Below the pieces are notes generated by a model. It had not been told where the DNA came from, made no database searches, and saw only the letters and a list, made by a program, of their open reading frames with translations. From Odiellus spinosus (taxonomy: Eukaryota > Arthropoda > Arachnida > Opiliones > Phalangiidae): a DNA stretch of 64,000 nucleotides. The translations under genes and the position numbers were made by a program. Position 1 is the stretch's first letter. Each line of letters begins with the position of its first letter. The stretch covers positions 11,704,190 through 11,768,189 of the forward strand of contig OY987236.1 of NCBI GenBank assembly GCA_963920705.1, read 5' to 3'. Positions 23,744-36,844 of the stretch are shown here, in pieces.

Positions 23744-23956
23744 ATAAAGCTGCGTTCATACTAGGCATTGGAATCGATTTAAACTCTTTCAAAACATTTC
23801 GCCGGAGTCGTGTGAACGGGAAACCGTCTTTTTTCGAATCGATTTGATTTGATTTGATTTCTAGAAACTGCTTCGGGAACCAGTTTCATACCGATTCGGT
23901 TTCAACAACCGATAGATGAAGCTACAATAAATCGATTTATAAACATAATGCGTGAC
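23744..23956. mobile_element. Foldback family E, copy 1 (truncated)
   Basis: Starts with the family terminus AAAGCTGCGTTCATACTAG and contains GAATCGATTT, CTGCTTCGGGAACCAGTTTC and GAAGCTACAATAAATCGATT. Compared with the copies at 25460 and 33790 it is inverted and lacks roughly the last 100 bases, including the far terminus. Confidence 0.75.
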
Positions 23957-25459
23957 TATATAATTGGTTAAGGTCGACGTCGTCTGCTAAGCAAGAAAAG
24001 AAGGTGACTTTATAGGGGCGTTAAAAATCGCAGATTTAAAGGGACTCTACTCTGAAAACAAAACTTCACAAATCACCAGATAATGAACTAATTACGCACT
24101 TTCAGAGTCTCGATCTGCTACAAAATATCACCCAACACCACCCGGAAACTGTAAATAAATTCAATAACCCAGAACAGGAAAAAAAAGTAAATATTAAAAA
24201 TTGTCATCCATGAGAGCTGAACTGAAAATAAAGGGCCTATATGGAAATGAAGTTTCTGATGCTCACTTGGCCATACACGTGGATAAAAAAAATATCCTCA
24301 TACGCTAGAACGAACGCGTAGAGAGAAAATAAGGGTGAAACTGTCTCGGAGAGCCCAGCGGTGACGTCCACTCGATCAACGCTCCATTGGTCAAGCTCAG
24401 TCCAAGCACGATGGAAACGGATAGATTTCGGACCCCCGCGTTATACGGAGAAGTTATAGCTAGGGTCCTGAATTCCCCTCGCGCTCCCATACGGTTACAT
24501 AATATCAAAGGGGTCACCCTCCCTATTTTGTCAGTTATTGCTTTACAGAAAAGACTTTATAAAAAAATATCACTTGACCCCGAAGAGAAAGGGATCGTTC
24601 GTAAAGATACATTTACACTCGATTGGTAATGTTGACATTTTGACGAAGTGAGACGGTCCTTAACGTAAAAAATGATGATAAACGTTTCAAATTACTACCA
24701 ATTTAGCATACGAAGGTACTCTATAATTACCCCATTTTAATTAGTCAATCTAATTATTTACGAATTACCACTGGAACCCCATCTTTCAACCTATCTCGTT
24801 GTTGCGTCTCACGTACGGTCTTATACGATGTAAATAATTACATCTACTCGTAATTGTATTTATTGCTAACCTTTCTAGAGTCCGCATCTCACGATTAAAC
24901 CGCTGTTTGGTGATATTTAAAAGTAACATCGTTGCAGAGTCAACATTAATAGTATAAAGGTCCTTTATGGCTGCTCCTGGTTTCGATGGGATATTGGCCG
25001 TAGTTGGTCATGGGGAAAGACGCTATATGGCAAACGAAGCGAGTCGAGCCTGAATTCTTCCGCAGGAAAGGGGCAAAGGCCCTCCTTTTTTTTACTAGCA
25101 CGGCGTATCCCTATCAGGGGGATTGAGAGGATGGTGAGGGGGGCATATAGACGCATGGTCGAGTTTTATTAACTCGAATCAATCGCCTCCTCTTTCTCAA
25201 TCAGGGCTCATCCATCAACACGGCGCGCGCACTCGCTGACCAGTGGCTCAACCCCCCCCCCCCCCCCCCCGTCCCTATGCACGTTAGCCACTATATAAGT
25301 TTCGGACCTTTACATACTTTACAGCCTTTACGTAATAAAGATAATCAAAATATTGGATTTAAAAATAAAGCTTAATATAATATATCCTATATGCTTGGTG
25401 AATCGAATGGAGATCGGATTTTCAATGGTTTCCAGCATGAAATTTATCAAGACAAAACT
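23957..25459. other. Intergenic DNA with GC-richer patches
   Basis: Patches near 24300-24520 and 24960-25290 are richer in G+C than the surroundings and could be promoter or enhancer DNA, but no transcript start or exon is evident. Overlapping short frames on both strands (24305-24629) do not resemble known proteins. A run of 19 C lies at 25252-25270. Confidence 0.35.
25252..25270. repeat. Poly-C tract (19 bases)
   Basis: An uninterrupted run of 19 cytosines, unusual in such AT-rich DNA and a likely sequencing or assembly weak point. Confidence 0.95.
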
Positions 25460-25760
25460 ATAGCTACGGTCACACTAGTATTTCTTAATCGATTTGAAAC
25501 TGTAAAATCAAACCGATATCCAAATCACCAAGAATCGTTTAAAGCGTCACGTGTTCACGCATTATCTTTATAAATCGATTTATTGTAGCTTCATCTATGG
25601 GTTGATGAATCCGAATCGGTATGAAACTGGTTCCCGAAGCAGTTTCGAGAAATCGAATCAAATCGATTCGAGAAAAAGCGGTTTCCCGTTCACACGACTC
25701 CAGCGAAACGTTTTTAAACGGTTCAAATCGATTCCAATGCCTTGTATGAACGCAGCTTTA
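25460..25760. mobile_element. Foldback family E, copy 2
   Basis: Left end AGCTACGGTCACACTAGTAT and right end GTATGAACGCAGCT are imperfect inverted repeats that extend inward through ATCGATTTGAA. About 300 bases, sharing most of its length with 33790-34074. Two overlapping open frames cross it but are not conserved as protein between copies. Confidence 0.8.
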
Positions 25761-26884
25761 TTTGCATTAGAGGCAAATTATTGCTTAATTGTTAAAATTG
25801 CAAGTTTTAAAATCGTTAAATAAAGTCCAGTTGATGACTAAAACATTAATCGGATTCTCGAAAGAGAAAAAAAAAGTTAATCCCAACTTTTTATAAGATT
25901 TTAAGATATTATTGCAAAACCGAAAAGTGATTCGAAACCCTCCTAAAAGTGGGGGAAAGGCATATAGCTAATTATCTTTTAGCTCTTGAATCGTAATTAA
26001 GCGATGGGCGGTGACATAGGTGGCGCTAATTACAGCTTTCCTTACTTTGATTAATGATCCTTTCTGAGCATCGTCAAAAAAGAATTTCTTCTCCTCCCCT
26101 AAAAGCTTCTTCACCTACAGTCAAAATCACTTCGCGAATTCATCGCATACAATACCTATTCTCGTCTTCGAGAACAGTTGGCACCAACTATTTTCATTCC
26201 TACGAGGCATAACATTGCGTATCAGTTCGCCTCAGAGTTTCCCAATACGCAACTTCTCTTTAACTGAAGTATAATTTGAGTCTCTCTTCGCTATTATATA
26301 GCCAGAAGTATATAATAAAAGAAGAATGCCAAAGTTTATCACCCTTATAACACGAGTCGTATCAATTTTACCACTTTATTGACTTACCTAATCATTAAAA
26401 AAGTTATTGACCATGCGTTGAAAAATGTGATTAACTTGTACAAATATTATTTAATTAATCTACTTCATGGTTGAGAAAAAGTTAAACAGCTGATTAAATG
26501 TTTCTAGAGTACGTTCATCTATGGTTTAAAATTTATAGTTAAAAAACGTAGAATTACTTTTATTTATAATCCACCAGATTTATCATAATCCCATATTAGG
26601 AATAAACTATAGTTTAACAACGCAATTGGGTCAATTTTATCCTCGATTTTTACAAAACATTTCCCGCGTTTTGACTGACCTACAGCTAGACCAGAGTATT
26701 CCACGATTAAATGTAGACTAAATCATGATTAATTTGATTTGCATGATTAAAAATTTTTAGCGTATTTTCCACTGCATTTATTACTTATAGAATAAATTAA
26801 ATTAGGTATGATTATCCGGTATGGATGAAATCGGATTAAATTGCATTGTGATTCTGAAAAGAAGTGATCTGCACTTGGTTTTTG
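25761..26884. other. AT-rich intergenic DNA
   Basis: No gene or repeat family recognised. Confidence 0.4.
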
Positions 26885-27115
26885 CTCAATTTTTATAGCG
26901 TTTTGGGTTGGCACAATTTCTTCTGTTATTTTACACAGATATTCCAGCGTTTCTGTACAATTTCAAAGCTTTTTTTATTATTATTTCTTTTTTTTCTAAT
27001 TTTCCTACATTTTAACTAAAATATTCCCGCGTTTTTGAACCATTTCTCCTGTTTTATTTACACATTTTTGCCGCGTTTTGGCACAATATTCAGGTTTTCT
27101 TACACAACTTTATTG
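26885..27115. repeat. Degenerate tandem repeat
   Basis: Several diverged units share CGTTTT-GGCACAATTT, CTGTTATTTTACACA and ATATTCCCGCG words. An outlying similar piece lies at 26650-26675. It reads as an old decayed minisatellite. Confidence 0.45.
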
Positions 27116-28000
27116 TCATTATGTACCTTCTCAAATTATCCCCTTCTTCAGAAAGCAAACCATGGCAAATGAATGAAGGCTATAGCTTTTTAAGTAATGA
27201 AAATTGAAGCTGATTCATTATATATCTCTTAGTCTATACCATCTTTGTCGTGACCATACGAACTTCGGGTTAGCCCACTTTTTGGCCATCACCGCGTCAT
27301 CGAAAATAAAAATAAAATAAAAAAAAAAACACGAGAAAGATCCTTAACTTTAAAACAAGGTATTAATTTCATTAATTACGAAAGATATCTACATTAATTG
27401 CCCAGCTAATTTGTCGTTCTAAATCTATGGAAGACCCATCTTACGTCAGATTAAGTTAACACTTCAGGTTAAATTAGATACCGTGGTTGTTAGACCTAAA
27501 CGTTTAGGTTGATTTAAAATGGATAACCGCATTTGCCGGTGTTACCTTATAAAACATTATCATACGCCCGAGTCCAAAAATATATATATAATTTTATAAT
27601 CGGATTCAAATTGAGATAACAGTACGTAGAAAGCTAGTCTTACCAGTATTTCTATAGGATAGTGAACGCTAGGTTTGTTAAAAGAATCCGACCTTTAAGC
27701 GTACTGATTTTGACTCTAGGGGTAACGAAAATCGCTAACAAGCTGTTGGTATCATTAAATTTTCTTATCGGTATTTTGACCATCATGCGCTGAGAGGGGA
27801 TATAAAAATTAAAATTAAGACATGTCTAATAATTTATCAGGAATTAAAGTGGAACTGTCACCAATTAAAACACAAGTTCAAAATTTTACACCACTAGGTT
27901 CACGAGTTTAAATTTTAAAATTAAGGTGGATTAGAAAATCAAATGATGTTCTATCGATTCTTTATCTAAAAATAAGACCGGTTTGCGTTTTAAAATAAAA
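27116..28000. other. AT-rich intergenic DNA
   Basis: Nothing recognisable. Confidence 0.4.
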
Positions 28001-28300
28001 GTTGCTATCATAAAAGAGGAGGAGCTTAGGGAATGTTGCCGTCGACGTCATCAGCTAGCTTGTAAAGTTCATAGCGCTCGTGAGCACCGAGCATTTCTTA
28101 AGCCTACTTTTTCTATATCCGTGTCAGCTCTCAAGGTCGGGTCTCACCCGCTTGACTTCTGAGCCGTCTGGCCCCTAGCTTTCTATGAAAACGGAAATAA
28201 CTACCCTGTATAACCTTAACGAAATGTGATTGCGTGACGTAGTTAGTATCATTCGAACAAGATGTCAAACCCACAACTTCTTCCATAATACCAACTATTC
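28001..28300 (-). repeat. Dispersed repeat F, copy 1
   Basis: Recurs as a reverse complement at 62810-63124. The copies share GTTGCTATCATAAAAGAGG at one end, then GTCGACGTCATCAGCTA, GCTCGTGAGCAC, ATATCCGTGTCAGCT, GAAAACGGAAATAAC and CATTCGAACAAGAT. On the minus strand both copies can encode a stretch like QGSYFRFH-x-LG-R, but with indels elsewhere. It may descend from a coding transposon; the class is unknown. Confidence 0.7.
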
Positions 28301-30962
28301 GGAAATACCTCTGAACTTGAAAAAAATTAGGCCCGATTTCACCCTCAAATTTAAACATTCAAAACCACGTCCTCTTCTTCCGCCACCGGTAAAAATTGTT
28401 AAAACAACTAACTAGGCCTGATAATTTAATACTTACGCGGGATTTTTTTTTCTCAATTAAATTACGTATCAAATTCAAAACTTAAAATAAGCGATTTACC
28501 ATATTATTCATCATGTACTTTTAAGAGAAAGGCCAAGGCTTCGATGTAATAAGCTTTTTAGCCTACTAAATGAACGATGTATAATACATTCAACAACTCT
28601 GGTTTATTTTCACTCTGTAGAAAGTTCGAAATGGCCGATAATATGGAAGAATATGGAGTTAACTATCCGCGTCCTTCCAAAATCGGTATATGCGACGCAT
28701 CGCGGCCGTTTTAAACATTAGATTCTTAGAGCCAGAACATAATTAAATCCTTATTGACGGTCAATCCCCAGGAAAGAGTGTTTAGCCAATGAGAAACGTT
28801 CTTCCGGAAGAGATATTCCTGAGTAAGATTTATGAGGCCTTAACTCCAGTACTAGCCGGAGAAAATATCGTTCTCAAAAGTATTCAATACAACCTGTGAA
28901 CCTTCAGATCAGGATGATCCCTTTACCATAGTGATGTAAAACTAGAAGAATGGATTGTTTCGGAAAATTGGAAAATATCCTTTTGGGCAAATTAACAATT
29001 AGGTTATGAATTTCCATGATAAATAATTTTAAATTTATTTGAATGAGCTTTTTTTTTTTTTTTCCTTATGGCGGGTGAAACGGGTAAAAAATTCCGATAA
29101 ACGAAAGAAATCTAAAATTTTGTAAAAACATTTAATTAAATTTCATATAATAATAAATTATGCTTTTACCCCTCGAAAACTCATTTTTACGTCGTATGCT
29201 TATACTTTTTTTGTTCCCAAGCGACAAATTTCCCTTCCACAACACGAAAAAAAAACCGCTATAGATATAAACTTAAAGGGCAAGTAAAGCGAGGTAGTGA
29301 GCTCTAAGATTTTTTCACATTTATCCCTTGAATTTTACAGCCGGCTTTCCAGCTTGTTTATTTATTGTTTGGGTTGAGACTAATTTAATCAACGACTATA
29401 CACCACTGCCTGATATTCATACGAAAGTCACTAACACTAAATCATAATATATTCAATCCGCCCCCTCGAAAAAGTAAAATATTACAGGTACCAAGTGCAA
29501 AAACTTCTAAATCGATATTTTTTGGGGGAGGCGCAAATATCTATAATGAGTTTGATCAATCAAAAACTACGAAAACGAATCAATTTAAAATTGAACCAAA
29601 AGACGTTTTGGTAATTTATCGTAAATTTAAAATAATTAAAATGTTAAAATCACTAATATTTAATATAAATCGGTATAAACAAAGTGCTTTGATTTAGCCC
29701 ATATAACAAATACGTTCACCCTTGAAGAACTTCATAAATAAAAGCTATTGAAATTATTAAAGGTTTTTTTTTTTTGAATTTTCTAGACTTTCCTAGAATT
29801 TTCCCAAGGGTCAATTACTCGCCGGAATCGGTGTACAGGCTGTACCTTTGACTGTACTTAAGTGATTACGGCTAATATTTAAACTCCCTGTCTTTGACAG
29901 TGCTAAAATAATTACGCGTAATCCGTAATCCGTGTACAGGGAATCCGAGAGTGAATTTTCCAGAATAATCCACAATTTTCTAGACCATTCTGGAAAAGGT
30001 TACAGACGTACCGGGGAACGTAGGCACGTAGGGAGATTGCAAATTAATAGTGTTTGACTTTGATATAACGTTATTTATATTCAAACAAGTTTTAAAGTTG
30101 TTTTAGATTCCCTTTAATTAATAGAATCGCGTTGTTCATTATTTGTCGTCATGAATAGCTTTGCCACCAACGTCGTGAGCCTATACATTTAGGAATCTTT
30201 GCCCATTTAAAACGGTTTCGCCCACTTTTTACTCTATTCATAAGCGATATTTTTTTATAAGGTACCATCAGATAGCTATACGCGTATTCTTTTGTAATAT
30301 GGGCTGGCAGGGGCTTATACAAAAACGATCTTTCTTTATATATAGAGGGCTTCCTTCTTATAATAATATATTTTTTTTTACCGAGATTTGACGGAGAGAT
30401 TTTATTTTATTTTCTGTCATGAAAAGAATAAATTAAAGTTCGCAGTCTCGACTAACCGAAAATTAGAAATTGTTGGCATTTTTTTTTTAAATTTTGTTTT
30501 TGGATATATTTATGATTATTAAGAATTATATACTGTATGATAAGGACGCTTTCTGATTTAATTAAACGAGAATAAATTTTAAACGAGCGATTAGATCATC
30601 TTATCGAGGGTGTGTGGGTTGAAATAATATATATTTTTTCTTCTACGGAATTAAGAAATGAATTTGGCGTTTACATTTAAGAAGATGGATATTATATCTA
30701 TGGCTAATTTATTTTAAAAGTTGATTGATCACAGAAATTATACGAAACTTCAACTATATGTGGCAGTCTTAGAATGGAGCTTATCTCTTTCCACAGGGCC
30801 CCTTTATTTTGAAATAAAAAAAAATTGAATGCCTTAGTTTTATTATACTATTAAAACGCCATATTCAAAATTTTATACCCCTGGTTTGACGCGTACAATT
30901 AACATTAATTTATATTTTATATTGACGCAATTAATTTGAGTTATAAGTCACACCCCTATAAC
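28301..30962. other. AT-rich intergenic DNA
   Basis: No gene recognised. Short inverted CCAGAAT/ATTCTGG words lie near 29960-29995. Low-complexity A/T sequence dominates. Confidence 0.4.
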
Positions 30963-31275
30963 CAAGAATCCATTCAGGTTCCATAAGAATATGGGAGCAT
31001 AGCTTTTGCCTCTGGTACCATCCTCCCAAACTTTGTAACAAAAGTTCGTCTGCAATTTTCGCAACATTTGTACGCTTAGATATTTTTTCGGTCGGCTCCA
31101 TTTTTATTACCCAAAATATTATGTCAAGGTCGTTAGTGGCGCCGGTTAATAATAGATATCAGGAGCGATTTACTTGAAAAATCGATTCGAAGCGGACGAA
31201 CTTTTGCTACAAAGTTTGGGAGGATGGTTATTGAATCGCGGCCCTCCCATATTCTTATGGAACCTGAATGGATTG
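30963..31275. mobile_element. Foldback family G, copy 1 (313 bp, 7-bp target duplication)
   Basis: Begins CAAGAATCCATTCAGG and ends CCTGAATGGATTG. The inverted repeats continue inward through CCATAAGAATATGGGAG and ACCATCCTCCCAAACTTTGT, about 95 bases per arm with a small asymmetry. The host sequence CTATAAC flanks both sides (30956-30962 and 31276-31282). A nearly identical copy lies at 59756-60072. The right terminus has lost three bases compared with that copy. Confidence 0.88.
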
Positions 31276-31282
31276 CTATAAC

Positions 31283-32080
31283 TAATAACAAATATAAATT
31301 TAGGACGATAAATTTGTAGTCAAAATCCGTTATTACATTGTATTAAATTATTTTTAATATTAAACTAATTTATCGTATAAGCTTATAAAAACATTTTCAA
31401 TAAAATGAATTTAAATTAAAAACAACACAAGGACGGAGGTCTTTCTTAATACCTAATATATCGTATCTATAAAGATTGATAGTGCATCAATTGCCACATT
31501 TTACTCCTAATAAAATATTAATGCTTAAATATATATGTATGGGAGGGACAGGTTAACTCCTAAACCAAAACCCAGGTACGCAAGCTAAAGAATATAAAGA
31601 AAAGTATTCATATATAAAGAAAATCTAATAACCGAAAATAGGGAGGTTATCAAGCAATGAATTCTTGATGAAGGAAATTAAAACTCCCACCCAAAAAACT
31701 CAATTATTCCATGGTTAATACACTTTAAAGTGTCGGTTACAATGATTAAATGCATAGTACTTAGCGAGTGTATTAGGATCAATAAATTGTATGTTTTGAC
31801 TGACAAGATAATGACATACTGACGTCATAATGTCTTAAGATCTTTGAAGTGGACTTCTAGGAAAAACAGAGTATATTTTTTTATAAACACACATGGTTTC
31901 CACTTTCCACCAAAATTGGAAACTAAGAACTATTTTTTACCATGAAAATCAGGCAAAATAGTGAAAAAGATTTACAGATTCGTGTAAACTGAGTTATTCC
32001 TTTCATGGGAATATTTTTAGTATATTAACTCACCCGAAGTGCAAAAAAAATTCAGACTACCTAAAATTATTTAAATTTGG
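31283..32080. other. AT-rich intergenic DNA
   Basis: Nothing recognisable. Confidence 0.4.
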
Positions 32081-32256
32081 GTACTAGAATTTCTTCTGCC
32101 TGTCATCCTAGATATAAACTCACCTTCTAGGCTTCCCCTTGCATTTAGGCTTTTCGCTTGACCCTGTTTTAAAGAAAAACTAAATTCAAGGGGGACCCTA
32201 GAAGGTGAGTTTATTTCCTGGGTGACTGGCAGAAGAAATTTTAGACCTTATAATTA
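32081..32256. mobile_element. Foldback family C, copy 2
   Basis: Ends ACTAGAATTTCTTCTGCC and GGCAGAAGAAATTTTAG are inverted. The interior has CTCACCTTCTAGG and CCTAGAAGGTGAG as a second inverted pair. Matches the element at 21826-21970 in ends and interior words. Confidence 0.75.
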
Positions 32257-33519
32257 AGGGACCAAAATAAGATTTTAGGATATTTTAGGAACCTAATAAA
32301 ATAAGAGAATTTTAGCTATTTTTAGATGAGAGTTCTGACATTGAGTTTTGTAAAAATTGGGTCACAGACACTTTGAGAAAAAAAAAACCAAACCTTTCCC
32401 TTTAAAGGAAAGTTCTACCTCAATATAGTTCTCTTTATTTTTGGATGATTCGAGGCCAATAATTAAGCAGACGCCGTTTTACGATAAAGTATGCGAGACA
32501 GAGGCTCTAAAGATATTTTTCAAGGTTTTTATAGGGCCGGACTTCAATACTTTCGTGATAATATTAAGATAGAATTTTCCTTTAAAAAAGAATTTTCATA
32601 GGAGGGGCTTTACTTAAAATAATATTACCGGTTACGGGAGGCAATGATGGATTACTCACGTCCACCCCGACACCTAACGGAACACTAAGTCAATTATAAG
32701 CCCCAAATATATTACTAAATTACAACTCCCACCCACCATCAATGTTTTACTTCAAAAACCGGGCCCGTGAAAGAGAGGCAACGTATTGTTTTGCACTCCT
32801 CCCTTTGCCCAAAAATTAAATTAAAATCCCCCCTTCCCCTGGTTCTATGAACAGTATAACTTGTATAAAACGAGCTAAAGTTGTTATTTTGAATTACGTT
32901 TAATAGCATGGTGGTCTAGGGTGGGTGGTCAGGGGTTAAAAGGTCAACGGAAACTCATAAAACATTTACTTTTACAAATTAAAATTTAAGGCTGGTTTAA
33001 GTTTACTCGTAGTTGCTCCTCGATAAAGCATTTGTCACGTGACGTGGTTGGTTCTGTCAAAGTGATCCTGACACCGATTTATCACGCAATCCTAATAGAA
33101 TTTGACTCGACTTGGGCCATGTCGAATTTATTAAATAATCTTCAGAAATTGAGCTTCTTTTTAACCAAAGGCTTAACTAATCTTTAAACTATATAATTTT
33201 ATTTTATTTAATCTCCTAAAAGTTGTCGAAAACTTTTCAAACCATTTTTATTTTTAATTATTAATTGTACCATGGTTATACTTATGTTTATTATGTTACT
33301 TTTGTCAATGGCAATAGGGGTATTATCAAACTTTAAAACTATAACGCCCATATGTATATATACAGTCCCGATTTCTCACGACTAAAATGGAAAACTCCAA
33401 CTTTAAAGTGAGGCTGTCATCATATTTTAATGTATATTAAATATGTTTATAGCTTTTTTTTATAACATTAAAATCATATAATTAAAATTTTATACATTTG
33501 GGTTGGTGCGTTTAATCAA
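32257..33519. other. AT-rich intergenic DNA
   Basis: No gene or repeat family recognised. Confidence 0.4.
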
Positions 33520-33684
33520 TGACGTAATTAACGATACGTTTCGAATGAAAGGCAGAACATTCTGTAATAAGTACTTTCACGAAAAAGACGGCGTTAAAGC
33601 AACCATTTCCCGAGTGTCAGAACGTGCAGGAAACAACCGTTGGTTCCATAATAGCCACGCAACTATAGTGATTACGTAGGCTTT
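33520..33684 (+). repeat. Dispersed repeat A, copy 2
   Basis: Same orientation and order of conserved words as 403-561; see that entry. It ends with AATAGCCACGCAACTATAGTG, the piece also found at 22991-23027. Confidence 0.65.
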
Positions 33685-33789
33685 TTCTATGGGCTGATTT
33701 ACAAGAGGGTCCCTTTAAAAAGGATGGTGGATATACCTTGCATTCATGACACTACAACCATCAGCGACCCTACACTAACTATCCCTAAC

Positions 33790-34074
33790 TAAAGCTACGG
33801 TTCTCAATCGGTTTGAAACGGGAAAAATCAATATTCAAATCGCCAGGAATAGTTTTAAGCTCCACGTGTTCACGCATTATCTTTATAAATCGATTTATTG
33901 TAGCTTCATCTATCGGTTGTTGAAACCAAATCGGTATGAAACTGGTTCCCGAAGCAGTTTCGAGAAATCGAATCAAATCGATTCGAGAAAAGACGGTTTC
34001 TCGTTCACACGACTCTAGCGAAACGTTTTGGAAATTTTTTATCGATTCCAAAGGTCTAGTATGAACGCGGCTTA
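33790..34074. mobile_element. Foldback family E, copy 3
   Basis: Starts AAAGCTACGGTTCTCAATCG and ends AGTATGAACGCGGCTTA, imperfect inverted ends as in copy 2. The 88-residue minus-strand frame inside it is interrupted in the other copies and is a chance frame. Confidence 0.8.
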
Positions 34075-34888
34075 TGTTACTCTAATTTCAGTTGCATGGA
34101 TGACTGCTTCACTTTAACAGAAAATTTCCAAAATTACTCTTTTACAAGTTTTCATAGAGCTCATGAAGACAGATATATTAATATTATATTGAACAGTTTT
34201 ATACTATTTCCATCGGGGCAACACAGTCAAATAACTCGGAATAATGAGTTCTCAATAGGCAACATATTGGCTTTCTATAGAACTATATAGGAACCTTTGG
34301 GAGGTGGGCCCAAAGTGACGGAGTAATTAATTATCAGCGAAATGAAACCGGGAAGGGTGGGAGGTGATTGTGGAAGGGGGGGGGGGTGATATCATCCAAT
34401 AATAATAAACAGAGAGTTTATAGAGAACCGTTAACAAAACGTTATATAAAGTCATATATATTTAGCGAACTCGGGTGTGAGTTTCGACTTAAAGAGGGGA
34501 TGGGGGACCTTAGAGGGACCATAGAGCTATAGGGGGACCACCAACTGACTTCCATAGAGTCGAAATGAATAATTCAAGTATTTCGGAACCCGTATATTAC
34601 TCGTATCGGCGCGTATCCTATCTTTTGTTATGTCTCTTCGTCGAAGAACTGAGTGTAGTTAAAAATCAGTCCGAGTTATCCAAACGTATCAAGGTAAAGT
34701 GTCCTTAATCTGTACAATTAGGGGTCTTAAAGGATAGGTATATCTAACTAAACGGGGCTTTCTACAAACATTGCTGTGTATTTTCTTTCAACTACCTTCC
34801 AATATCGAACAAACCAGTAATTTTATTTCAGGTATTTTATTTTCGGATTGATTGTTTGTGACTGAAAAATGTAATTCATAATTCAGAT
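34075..34888. other. Intergenic DNA
   Basis: No gene recognised. A G-run of about 12 bases lies near 34375-34386. Confidence 0.4.
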
Positions 34889-35155
34889 AACAAATTACTC
34901 GAATTAAAACGTATAACAATGGATAAGAAAATTCGCATTCTTAGAATTCGTGGAAAAATAAAAATATATTTCAAATTTACTTGCAATTAAAATAAATAAA
35001 GCAATAAAACCAAGCTTTTAGGTTTAAATTTTATTCTTTTTGAAGGAAATAGGTTTTTAAATTTTCTTATCCGAAAGTATAACTCGGATAATATTCTAGG
35101 ATAATTTTAATTGCTATTTCAGATAGTCTATTTTTAAGTAAAAAACGGATAATAT
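34889..35155 (-). repeat. Dispersed repeat B, copy 2
   Basis: Reverse complement of 803-1055 with moderate divergence; the conserved core is ATGGATAAGAAAATTC preceded by AAACGTATAAC. Confidence 0.5.
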
Positions 35156-35809
35156 CTGAATTTAATTCAATAGTTAATCACAATTAATAAAATTTATAAT
35201 AATTCCATTTCGAGAATTTTAATGAAACTTCTCCTTTGAAAATCCCCAAGTATACCTACAAAACATTCTGATATCTCCGAGTGTTTCAGACTTCAGAATA
35301 TTGGCTAACACTGCCGTATACGTTATATTGAGAGTTCCGCCTACATTGACTAAGATACTGTACTATAAGGGGCTAGGATCTCCAATACATTGTGTTCGGG
35401 AAGACTACTGTTTTGGAAAGCCATATAGAAGATGATTTGGCGCGAGTTTGTCAAATTAGAGTTGAATAGTTTGGACCAAAGTTAAGCGACTGTTCAAATG
35501 GTACAGGGCGGGTTCGGGTCGTATACGCGAAGGGCGGGCTTTCGCCACGAGACCAAAATGCAAATTAATAATACATTAAGGGTTTTATATGGTCGTATTT
35601 TAATTAATAACGTACGATGATGAATCACTTTTGAAATATTGATATGAAAAGTTTCGTAATTTTCGGCTTTATTTCCAATAGTCAGAATTAAAGCTTATAT
35701 TAGCTTGTTATAAAGATAATTCATTAATATTCATGAAATTATTAAAGCTAAGCTTAACTTCCGGCAAGGGAAAATCTCGTCTAATATCGTATTTAATAAA
35801 CAACAAAAG
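35156..35809. other. AT-rich intergenic DNA
   Basis: Nothing recognisable. The GGGCGGGCTTTCG word near 35532 resembles the Helitron 3' hairpin arm but has no CTAG end. Confidence 0.35.
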
Positions 35810-36115
35810 TCTATCACTTTTGTTATTATTAGTATTATTAAAAGTAAACAACGCCCCCTAGCTTAATACTATTTGCAAATGTCCAGTTTTACGTCATAGC
35901 CCATCACTTAAAAATAGACAAAAAAAGTCATCACCCCTGTCTAGCTCGAGGGATTTGGACTCTTCCTCGATATTTTGAGTCGGGAGAGAGGGACGGAATT
36001 TAGGCGGGCCGCGCTTGGCTATCGTCTTACCTCCCAACTTCGTAATTTCTCCAAAGAGTGGCGCTTCCTCCGTTCACTATTTATACCGACTGCGGCCGCT
36101 AGAGTATCTAGAGCT
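35810..36115 (+). mobile_element. Dispersed element H, copy 1
   Basis: Matches 54970-55315 in direct orientation over ~200 bases (AAGTCATCACCCCTGTCT, TTTGGACTCTTCCTCGATAT, GGAATTTAGGCGGGCCG). Its left end, AAAAGTAAACAACGCCCC, is the inverse of the right end of the other copy (GGGCGTTGTTTACTTTT), so the intact element had terminal inverted repeats. This copy lacks its right terminus. Confidence 0.7.
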
Positions 36116-36844
36116 TTTAAACACCAAATCTCGGAGAAAAACGGAGAAAAAATAGAGAAACCACTCTTATTTCATTAAATCTCGATTAAATCTAAGTTCC
36201 AAAAATAATACTGGTTGATTACGAGGCATAAAGGATAGGTAACAATTCAAAAGAAAATAACAGTTATATGGGGAGAAATAAAAACCATTTATCAACGTGG
36301 CTTTTCGCCTTTTTTTCTTCGGAAACTGTAAAAACTAGGGGGTTTATATAATATGCGTGCCCTATAATGCATTTTTTTCTCTCAATACACGTCTGGTTAT
36401 AGGCATAGCCTATGATATAACAAAAAAGAAACACCGCGTCTACGACAGACTGGGAGCCCAAAATATTGTACCTAGACCTTAATTTATAGAGTTTCCCCAT
36501 TCTGTTCAAATAGTAAAGTCATTTGTCACTCGCCTTGCCTCGAGAGAGCCCCCTGTTCTACTACCGTGTAATATACTGCACTTAAACGTCCAAAAAATAT
36601 CAATGGTTTTAAGTCATTTATTTCTATATTCCCATCACCTTCCCCCACCCCCCACCGAAAAGAGAATCAGAACCCCCATATATTGTGACGTCCTATCAAG
36701 ATTGTGACGTATTTACTAATTATTAAGTTTTTAAAAGCGTCTGTGATAAGTTTAATAATTTTTGAAAAAAAATATATATAATTTGATTTTAAAGGGCAAA
36801 ATACATCAAATTTTCTGGCGATATCTACTTTCAAATTTCATATT
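36116..36844. other. AT-rich intergenic DNA
   Basis: Nothing recognisable. Confidence 0.4.

Noticed and set aside
33785-34051. 88-residue minus-strand frame
   Set aside because: Lies in foldback family E; the frame is broken in the other copies.
35532-35550. GGGCGGGCTTTCG as a second Helitron 3' end
   Set aside because: No complementary hairpin arm and no CTRR terminus follows.
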